A DNA stretch of 5,113 bases from Flavobacteriales bacterium (GTDB lineage: Bacteria > Bacteroidota > Bacteroidia > Flavobacteriales_D > Cryomorphaceae), in contig JAIVHQ010000244.1 in NCBI GenBank assembly GCA_020200995.1, positions 1-5,113 of the forward strand, read 5' to 3'. Below are positions 1 to 5,113 of this stretch, piece by piece. Position 1 is the first letter of the stretch. Each line of letters opens with the position of its first letter. The position numbers and the translations under genes are program-made. The notes below the pieces were generated by a model. That model had not been told where the DNA came from. It saw nothing but the letters and a program-made list of their open reading frames with translations, and searched no databases.

Positions 1-125
1 CCGCCGACCACGGTATCCTGTTCAGGTCGCATGGCGAAATCGAGGGCAGCGTGGCCAACACCGTGAGTGACATCAGCCGGCCCCTGTTTTTCGGTGGCGG
101 ATTGATACTCGGATTCAAATTTTGA
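1..125 (+). CDS. C-terminal end of a probable outer-membrane beta-barrel protein (5' truncated)
   Basis: An open frame enters from the left edge (first full codon at position 3) and ends at TGA 123-125, leaving 40 residues. The last residues read RPLFFGGGLILGFKF: glycine-rich, alternating hydrophobic and aromatic, with a terminal Phe. That pattern fits the final beta-strand and C-terminal assembly signal recognised by the BAM complex in outer-membrane barrels. The more polar stretch before it (GEIEGSVANTVSDISR) could be a periplasmic turn or extracellular loop. The family cannot be named from this fragment. The stop lies only 16 nt before the next start, with no terminator hairpin between, so the gene probably belongs to the same operon as the VWA protein. 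The reading frame is clear; the barrel assignment is inference from a short C-terminal pattern, and a non-barrel protein with a similar tail cannot be excluded. Confidence 0.6.
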   Translation, partial: ADHGILFRSHGEIEGSVANTVSDISRPLFFGGGLILGFKF

Positions 126-141
126 AACGCAGAAATAAAAA
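126..141 (+). promoter_or_regulatory. A-rich translation initiation region without Shine-Dalgarno
   Basis: The 16 nt between the upstream stop and the ATG at 142 read AACGCAGAAATAAAAA. They contain no GGAGG-like sequence but are strongly A-rich just before the start. Bacteroidota commonly initiate on such A-rich, weakly structured leaders. The gap is too short to hold a promoter or a terminator, which supports cotranscription with the upstream gene. An in-frame ATG at 154 is also preceded by A-rich sequence and remains an alternative start. Confidence 0.4.
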
Positions 142-2742
142 ATGCAGAACAAAATGAAAAGGAAGATTGAAAGCGGGGTGATTTTGGCAGTGTTATTTCT
201 GCTCAGCACTTTCACAGAGGGTGTCGCCCAGCGGGGCGCAAACCAATACCTGCCCGCCAAGCCCGACAACCTCATTGATCGGGTGCGCTTCGATGAAGAG
301 GGCTCGAGGAGTTACACAAACCTCCCCGAAGCCTACACCGGCCAAGCGATGTTCGGCATGAATCCCAAATCCGGCAAGCGATCCGACACCTACTGGCGAA
401 TTTTTTCGGACCGGTCGGAAAATGTGCTGTTTAAAGACAATAAGCTGACGCAAGCAAGTGATGACAAGGCCAAGATCGGTCAGAAGCTCTACGTAATTGA
501 TGAAAGCCCACTAGCCCTGAAAGTACTCGCACTGACGTCAGATCCATTTACAGATGGCTCATACGAAACCTCCAAAGTGCAAATGGAGGGATGGATCCCC
601 AAAGAGAATACGCTGCTTTGGGAACGCCCGTTAATCTCTGAAAACTCCAGCTTCGAAATGAAGGCTTTCCTTATGAATGTGAATGACCGTGAATTGCTCA
701 CGGAATTTGCACGGAAGGGAAAAAACAAGGACCTCGTGGAATTGTACAAGGCGCCCGACTCAGGTGAGCCCATGAGCGAAAAGCAGCTTTATGAAGTGCT
801 GTTCGTGTTCAAGTACGATCAGGACTCGCGGAGGTACCTCGTGGCCAACGATGCAGTAATAGGCGGCTACGGATACGAACTGTTTTGGGTGAGCGAATCG
901 CGGATCAAGGTTTGGAATACCAGGCTGGCACTCGAATGGAATTTTGACGAAAGTGCATGTGAAGAACGCTTTGATGGCAAAGCAGCTGTGGTATTTTCAG
1001 ATCCCGGAAGGGCGGTGGAATACGGCAAAGGCGAGTTTAAGCCCGATTTTGGGGGAAAGGACGATTTTCTCGACGCAAAGGACCCCTGCTCAAATCGCAG
1101 ATTGCCCGCACCTGAAGTTTTCGATACCAAGTCGCAGCGCTATGTGGGCTCGGTAATCAGGTACCCGTTTTTCGAAAGCAGGCCGGGGTATTACGTGTGC
1201 GGCGCCCTCACGCGGTTTGACCCGAAGAGCATGATTGCCATCGACAATTGGGAAGCCACCGAATCGGAGATCGACAATAAACTGGAAAAAGGATCTCGCG
1301 TGAACATCATGTTTTGCATCAACGGCAGCTACACGGCGCGAAAAAATGCAGAATCGTATGCAAACTTGATCGAAAAGGCCCACGATTCGTTTGATCGCGA
1401 CACAGTCTTTCAGGGTAAAGTACGCGTCGGGGCCACCATCTTTTACGACCTCAAGAGAAAAACGCCACCGCTTACTGTGGGGCCCTTCGCCGATAGATCG
1501 GGAATTAGCGATGTGAAAAAAGCCGTAAGTGACCCCAAGAATTACAATGCCGAGCCGCAAATCCCCCTGCTCTACCACGGGATAAACGAGGCCCTCGAGC
1601 GAGGTGCGCAAGCGGGCGAAACCAATGTGGTTATCGTATTGGGCGGGTCCAGCGATGTGTTTCACCGCATGATGCCCGTGACCAACGCCGAGGCCAACCC
1701 GTTTTACCTGACCGAAAAAACCCTTCGATCGGCCATCAAAAAGTACAATGCCCATATACTCGCAGTTCAGGTGGATACGGAAGGCGACTATGCTGCATTC
1801 TACAGTGAATTTCGAAACCACATGCGCACAAAAGTGCTGGGCGAAATTGTGAAAGAGGTGGATGAAGACTATGCACGCGTGGCCGAATTTGCCGATGCTC
1901 AAAACCTGAGCTATCCGCAGTGGAGCGCGCAAAACAATTCAGTTGCAGACAATGTGCGGCTCGATGTGGTGAAGGACTACCACCTCGAATATGCCGTGGT
2001 CAGCGCAATTGATACGCGTGAGGATTTTGGAATCGGAAGCTCAACGGCCGAAAATCTGGTCACAGACTTCACACAACGCATTGCCGACAAGGAGCGCATT
2101 ATGCTTCAAAATCTGTACAAGGTAGTCAGGGACCATTCGGAGTGGAAAAGCTTTATCGGGAGTGCCGGTCAGGAGGTGGTCAAATCACACCTGCTTCAGG
2201 GCTTCTCGGACGATCAGCTCAGGCAGCTGTTTCTCGAAAAGGTGCAGCTGCTCTACACGGGCTATACGCCCAAGAATATCGAGGGGCAAACCCATCACCT
2301 TTACGATCAGGTGCTCTTCATGTCGAGACAAGACCTGCAGGAGATGCGTGAAAATATTCAACGGATCAAAAGAGAGGCCCTCGATGCCCGGCGCCAGCGA
2401 AAAGGGGTGGTGGAAGCCTGGTACGGCTACGGGGCAGCCATACTAAAAGAAGACATTGCCGTCCTTCAAAAGAACTTTCCGGTTGAAAAAAGCAAGGACC
2501 TGCAGCGGCTCCTGCTCAGTGGCGTTCCCGAATTGGGCATACACAGCAGCATGTTTTCCAAATTTTCAGCAGTGGAAATCCTCACCGAAGGAGGCAAAGT
2601 GCAGGGTGAAGATATCGATGAATACCTGGGCGGGCTGGATGCCAAGGAGCGCAACATCAGCGAGCTGCTGCGCAGTGCAAATTTGGAATACAGAACCGGC
2701 AGCTACACATTTTTTTGGGTACCTATTGAATACCTACCGTAA
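142..2742 (+). CDS. Exported TssR-like protein: two SH3-like modules, degenerate VWA domain, helical C-terminus
   Basis: An 866-residue exported protein. Residues 1-29 form a Sec signal peptide (basic MQNKMKRK, hydrophobic VILAVLFLLSTF, likely cleavage GVA|Q) with no lipobox, so the mature protein is probably periplasmic. An SH3-like module (about 110-165) ends in GWIPKENTLLW. A second candidate (about 185-268) ends in FWVSESRIKVW with the same tryptophan spacing. A VWA-like fold spans about 384-600: strand VNIMFCI, then N394-G-S396-Y-T398 where DxSxS is expected, strand VRVGATIFYD, helix and strand ETNVVIVLGG, strand AHILAVQVD. The rest is mainly helical and ends FFWVPIEYLP. Signal peptide, SH3-like part, VWA and helical tail in this order recall TssR, a component of the Bacteroidota T6SS membrane complex; this is from memory of the family, without a search. 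The start at 142 gives a good signal peptide, and Met5 (154) works equally well. Four cysteines (273, 316, 353, 392) are the only ones. Its stop overlaps the ATPase start by 1 nt. A VWA/SH3 envelope protein unrelated to T6SS is the main alternative. Confidence 0.6.
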   Translation: MQNKMKRKIESGVILAVLFLLSTFTEGVAQRGANQYLPAKPDNLIDRVRFDEEGSRSYTNLPEAYTGQAMFGMNPKSGKRSDTYWRIFSDRSENVLFKDNKLTQASDDKAKIGQKLYVIDESPLALKVLALTSDPFTDGSYETSKVQMEGWIPKENTLLWERPLISENSSFEMKAFLMNVNDRELLTEFARKGKNKDLVELYKAPDSGEPMSEKQLYEVLFVFKYDQDSRRYLVANDAVIGGYGYELFWVSESRIKVWNTRLALEWNFDESACEERFDGKAAVVFSDPGRAVEYGKGEFKPDFGGKDDFLDAKDPCSNRRLPAPEVFDTKSQRYVGSVIRYPFFESRPGYYVCGALTRFDPKSMIAIDNWEATESEIDNKLEKGSRVNIMFCINGSYTARKNAESYANLIEKAHDSFDRDTVFQGKVRVGATIFYDLKRKTPPLTVGPFADRSGISDVKKAVSDPKNYNAEPQIPLLYHGINEALERGAQAGETNVVIVLGGSSDVFHRMMPVTNAEANPFYLTEKTLRSAIKKYNAHILAVQVDTEGDYAAFYSEFRNHMRTKVLGEIVKEVDEDYARVAEFADAQNLSYPQWSAQNNSVADNVRLDVVKDYHLEYAVVSAIDTREDFGIGSSTAENLVTDFTQRIADKERIMLQNLYKVVRDHSEWKSFIGSAGQEVVKSHLLQGFSDDQLRQLFLEKVQLLYTGYTPKNIEGQTHHLYDQVLFMSRQDLQEMRENIQRIKREALDARRQRKGVVEAWYGYGAAILKEDIAVLQKNFPVEKSKDLQRLLLSGVPELGIHSSMFSKFSAVEILTEGGKVQGEDIDEYLGGLDAKERNISELLRSANLEYRTGSYTFFWVPIEYLP
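2742..2742 (+). other. 1-nt stop/start overlap (TAATG)
   Basis: The TAA stop of the VWA protein (2740-2742) shares its last A with the ATG of the ABC ATPase (2742-2744). No Shine-Dalgarno precedes the second start, so it probably depends on ribosomes finishing the upstream gene (termination-reinitiation). This ties synthesis of the ATPase to that of the exported VWA protein. Confidence 0.75.
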
Positions 2743-3482
2743 TGGCATCTGAAATTCTTTTTGAGCTCGACGACATTTCTTGCAAATACGGGGAACAGGA
2801 GGTGCTGCGTGTGGAAAAGCTCTCACTGCCCAAGGTGCCGTTGACATTCATCCTCGGAGCTTCGGGCATCGGAAAAAGCACATTGCTGGAGATGCTGGGC
2901 CTTATGTCGGACACTTTTCACAGCCGCGGCGGGAAGTTCAGCTACAATGGCGATCAAAACCTGCTTGATTTCTGGACGTGGCCGAGTAAAAAGCAGGCGC
3001 TTTTTCGGAGAAACAATTTCAGCTTTGTGTTTCAGCAAACCAACCTGATCGAAAATTTCAGCATCATCGAAAACCTGTGCATCCCGCTGATGATACAGGG
3101 CTACTCCTATGATGTAGCAGCAAAGAGGGTCACGGAAACCGCGCAGAAAATGAACCTCGACGAAAAACTGCTCAACAGGAGGGCATCTGCCGTCTCCGGA
3201 GGTCAGTTGCAAAGGGCGGCCTTCACCAGGGCACTTTCCACCGACTTTCACGTGCTCTTCGGCGACGAGCCCACAGGCAACCTCGACATCGAAAACAGCA
3301 GAACCCTGATGGGCTTGCTCAAGACCAACCTGCAAGAGCGACATGCCGCCGCTGTGGTGGTGAGCCACGATGTGGAGCTGGCCGGCGAATACGCCGATTG
3401 CATCATCAGGGTCAGGCGAGATACCGTCGGTGATAATCCGCGCGGCACACTCGATCAGGACTGCGTAAATCTGACGGCATGA
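2742..3482 (+). CDS. ABC transporter ATPase, LolD/MacB/FtsE type
   Basis: A complete 246-residue nucleotide-binding subunit that would hydrolyse ATP on the cytoplasmic face and drive the adjacent permease. All catalytic elements are present: A-loop aromatic Y16, Walker A GASGIGKST (39-47), Q-loop FVFQQ (Q98), signature VSGGQ (151-155), Walker B VLFGDEP with catalytic E176, D-loop GNLD (179-182) and H-loop H209 in VVVSHD. The string DEPTGNLD and the overall size are typical of the LolD/MacB/FtsE group, whose members work mechanically on periplasmic or outer-membrane processes rather than in classical uptake. There is no fused membrane domain and no signal peptide. The segment between Walker A and the Q-loop contains an unusual LLDFWTWPSKKQ stretch. 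The gene overlaps its upstream neighbour by 1 nt and the permease gene by 4 nt. The ATPase function is certain. The substrate, and whether the role resembles LolD, MacB or FtsE, cannot be read from this subunit. Confidence 0.93.
   Translation: MASEILFELDDISCKYGEQEVLRVEKLSLPKVPLTFILGASGIGKSTLLEMLGLMSDTFHSRGGKFSYNGDQNLLDFWTWPSKKQALFRRNNFSFVFQQTNLIENFSIIENLCIPLMIQGYSYDVAAKRVTETAQKMNLDEKLLNRRASAVSGGQLQRAAFTRALSTDFHVLFGDEPTGNLDIENSRTLMGLLKTNLQERHAAAVVVSHDVELAGEYADCIIRVRRDTVGDNPRGTLDQDCVNLTA
3479..3482 (+). other. 4-nt stop/start overlap (ATGA), ATPase to permease
   Basis: The permease ATG (3479-3481) overlaps the ATPase TGA (3480-3482). No Shine-Dalgarno lies upstream. This arrangement is common for ABC ATPase/permease pairs and supports translational coupling and assembly as one complex. 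Confidence 0.8.
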
Positions 3483-5026
3483 AAAAAGGAAAGACCTTAC
3501 AGCGCCTGCTTTTCGTCAAAGAACTGAAGTACCTCGCCGGCTATCGGGCTTCAAACCTAATTACCCTTTTCGGGATTTCCTTCCTCAGCATGACTGCCAT
3601 CAGCATCGCCTTTTCGTCTGAGCAGTTTTTGAATTATCGGATGAACGATCCTTTTACAAATTGGCTGAACGTTCCAAAACTAACCACGATTGAGGATCAA
3701 ACATGGCAAAAACTGGTCAACTATTTAGAAAATGATCCGACAGTTCGAAAGGAATTTGACATTGCCTCGGTGTCGCGAAATTTCAATGCGACATTGTCAT
3801 TTTTCGATAATGATCTCGAAAAAGGTCCGCTGCTGTACGGAGAAACTTTTCACCCCGTCACTGATTCCCTTTTGCTCAAACGCATCAATGGTGGTCACCC
3901 TGTAGATCCCGAAGCTTACCACGAAGGGATCATCCTGAGCGAAGCGGGGCTCAACAAGCTCGGACACCAAAGCAAAGATGGTCGCGTACCCGAAAAAGTC
4001 ATGGTGTATCGCACGAGTGCCTACACCAATGACCGTTACATCGCCGTGCCTTTAAAAGTGGTGGCTGTGGTGGCCATGCTCCCCGACCGGCGCGAGTTCA
4101 TCATTCACCCCGATCTGAATTTCAAACTTGAAAAAAGCGCCCGCCGCTCTCACCTCTATAGCGAGGAGAACAAGCAGTACGGGTTTAGAATTTCTGCAAA
4201 AGGTTCGGAACAGGAAATCGCCGACCTTTCGGAAAAAATAAAGGCCCTTGATGAAGTCACCGCTGTCCGGATTGTTGATGGCGATTCGTTCTATCCGTTT
4301 TCTCTACTGCAGGTCGATTGTCAAAAGAAGCAGGACTACGCGGAGCGGTTTTCATTTTTCAGGGAACACATCGACGGCTCCGAGGACGATACCAAAATGG
4401 CCATTTTGATGAATCAAAATGAATTCCTGTGGAATGTATACAGCTCTGACGCGGGAACCCGGTACCACCAAAATTACGTCGTCAATTTTTCAAACCTGAA
4501 ATCAATCCGCAAGTTCAGCAACGCGATGATGGACAACTTCTCCTATCCCGTTGATCTGGCAACGGTCGAGGCAAAGGAAAACTTTTCGCTAACGAGCATC
4601 ACGACCCTGGTTCTGGTATTTTGTCTGCTTTTGTTTGCACTGCTTTCCATCCTGATCTTTTTGCGGAGCATGCTGAAGGGTCATTTGGAAAAAATTGCCC
4701 CCAACCTGGGCACCATGCTCGCCTTCGGCATAAGGCCCGCCCACCTCATGCGCAATTACGTGCTCATTGCAGCCGCCATGGTGTTTACCGTGCTTGTTGT
4801 TTCCCTGGCGGTACTGGAGCTGTTGAGCGGAGCCTTTACCGCAGCGCTTATTTTCTTTCTGGAAATTGAGGGCGCTGATACGAGGGTGCTCTCCTTTCAG
4901 CCGATCAATCTATGGACTGTTTTGACCTTTGTGCTCGTGATGATCGGAACCATCGGCATTACAGGAGCTGTGAGCAAACGAATTTTATCAATCCCACCAA
5001 GTAACCTGATATACGGACGAATATGA
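3479..5026 (+). CDS. FtsX/MacB-type ABC permease with large periplasmic domain
   Basis: A 515-residue inner-membrane subunit. It has a short basic cytoplasmic N-terminus, TM1 at about 27-45 and an extracytoplasmic domain at about 46-370. TM2 lies at about 374-395 and TM3 at about 427-446, with further hydrophobic residues to about 461. TM4 lies at about 478-498, followed by a short basic tail ending NLIYGRI. This 1+3 topology with a big domain after TM1 is that of the FtsX/MacB/LolC-LolE superfamily. The cytoplasmic loop after TM2 carries LGTMLAFGIRP (410-420), matching the conserved loop thought to contact the ATPase. The extracytoplasmic domain is larger than in FtsX, and I recognise no specific subfamily in it. 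Only one permease gene is seen beside the ATPase, so a homodimer is likely unless a second one lies downstream. The start at ATG 3479 overlaps the ATPase stop, and the gene overlaps the following lipoprotein gene by 4 nt. Possible roles are lipoprotein handling, MacB-like mechanotransmission or regulation of an envelope machine. Confidence 0.85.
   Translation: MKKGKTLQRLLFVKELKYLAGYRASNLITLFGISFLSMTAISIAFSSEQFLNYRMNDPFTNWLNVPKLTTIEDQTWQKLVNYLENDPTVRKEFDIASVSRNFNATLSFFDNDLEKGPLLYGETFHPVTDSLLLKRINGGHPVDPEAYHEGIILSEAGLNKLGHQSKDGRVPEKVMVYRTSAYTNDRYIAVPLKVVAVVAMLPDRREFIIHPDLNFKLEKSARRSHLYSEENKQYGFRISAKGSEQEIADLSEKIKALDEVTAVRIVDGDSFYPFSLLQVDCQKKQDYAERFSFFREHIDGSEDDTKMAILMNQNEFLWNVYSSDAGTRYHQNYVVNFSNLKSIRKFSNAMMDNFSYPVDLATVEAKENFSLTSITTLVLVFCLLLFALLSILIFLRSMLKGHLEKIAPNLGTMLAFGIRPAHLMRNYVLIAAAMVFTVLVVSLAVLELLSGAFTAALIFFLEIEGADTRVLSFQPINLWTVLTFVLVMIGTIGITGAVSKRILSIPPSNLIYGRI
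5023..5026 (+). other. 4-nt stop/start overlap (ATGA), permease to lipoprotein
   Basis: The lipoprotein ATG (5023-5025) overlaps the permease TGA (5024-5026). No Shine-Dalgarno is visible upstream. It is the third close junction in a row, extending the coupled unit past the right edge of the window. Confidence 0.75.
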
Positions 5027-5113
5027 AACACCTCATCCATCCCTTCATTCCTGCTTTGCTTTTGGCAATGCTGTTCGTGTCTTGCGCGGGCAGCGATCAG
5101 GACAGCAATGAGA
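5023..5113 (+). CDS. N-terminus of a predicted lipoprotein (3' truncated)
   Basis: An open frame of 30 codons runs off the right edge. It encodes a type II signal peptide: MKHLIH, then a hydrophobic core FIPALLLAMLFV, then S20-C21 as the lipidation site (codon at 5083-5085). The -3 to -1 residues F-V-S are looser than the enterobacterial L-[AS]-[GA] consensus, but Bacteroidota lipoboxes are often relaxed. The mature protein begins CAGSDQDSNE, an acidic, polar tether. In this phylum acidic residues just after the Cys can act as a lipoprotein surface-export signal, so outer-leaflet exposure is possible but unproven. The 4-nt overlap with the permease gene indicates a functional partner, perhaps an adaptor, substrate or outer-membrane anchor of the ABC system. 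The mature domain lies outside the window, so no family can be given. Confidence 0.72.
   Translation, partial: MKHLIHPFIPALLLAMLFVSCAGSDQDSNE

Noticed and set aside
102..124. Bacteroidota-type promoter (TTG at 102-104 with AAATTTTG at 117-124, loosely like TAnnTTTG)
   Set aside because: The spacing of 12 nt is too short for the usual -33/-7 arrangement, the -7 box has a mismatch, and the site lies inside the upstream coding sequence.
1090..1932. 280-codon open frame on the minus strand inside the VWA gene
   Set aside because: It lies wholly antisense to a protein with a clear signal peptide and domain pattern. Its translation has no recognisable domain, and long antisense frames are common opposite coding sequence of this composition.
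142..2742. Naming the VWA gene outright as tssR
   Set aside because: The domain order fits, but no other T6SS gene is in the window and no profile search could be run, so only a TssR-like description is justified.
2142..2752. Overlapping plus-strand frames in the 3' third of the VWA gene
   Set aside because: These are out-of-frame readings rich in Arg, Ser and Cys without domains. The in-frame protein continues through the region to its conserved-looking C-terminus.
2823..3368. 181-codon open frame on the minus strand inside the ATPase gene
   Set aside because: It is the reverse complement of the conserved ABC ATPase motifs, and its translation shows no independent protein features.
3650..3800. 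AT-richer stretch in the permease gene as a sign of horizontal transfer
   Set aside because: GC is about 42% in the two 60-base rows counted at 3661-3780, against about 55% in one row of the VWA gene. This is modest local variation within one intact gene and not a boundary of foreign DNA.

Overview
The window is one strand-uniform gene block, all on the plus strand. It looks like part of a single operon from a member of the Bacteroidota. I infer this from the signal-peptide gene resembling TssR of the Bacteroidota-type (subtype iii) type VI secretion system, from A-rich translation starts without a Shine-Dalgarno sequence, and from a Bacteroidota-like lipoprotein signal. Base composition is close to balanced. 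Species or genus cannot be read from the window.

Layout: (1) positions 1-125 hold the last 40 codons of a gene whose C-terminus looks like the closing strand of an outer-membrane beta-barrel. (2) After a 16-nt gap, 142-2742 encodes an 866-residue exported protein. It has two SH3-like modules, a von Willebrand factor A (VWA)-like domain with a degenerate metal site, and a long helical C-terminal part. The architecture resembles TssR. (3) 2742-3482 encodes a complete ABC ATPase of the LolD/MacB/FtsE type. (4) 3479-5026 encodes a single FtsX/MacB-fold permease with 1+3 membrane segments and a periplasmic domain of about 320 residues. (5) 5023 to the window end is the start of a lipoprotein gene, cut off by the edge. 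There is no gene-free stretch over 20 nt, and I see no RNA gene, mobile element, CRISPR array, repeat array or terminator.

The genes from 142 onward are joined by stop/start overlaps of 1, 4 and 4 nt, which suggests translational coupling and fixed stoichiometry. Together they would supply a cytoplasmic ATPase, an inner-membrane permease with a large periplasmic domain, a VWA-type scaffold protein outside the inner membrane, a lipoprotein and probably an outer-membrane barrel. That is a plausible envelope-spanning machine. Two readings are open: an accessory part of a T6SS-iii locus that continues outside the window, or a separate ABC-driven envelope system built on a TssR-like protein. No other T6SS gene is visible here, so the window cannot decide between them.
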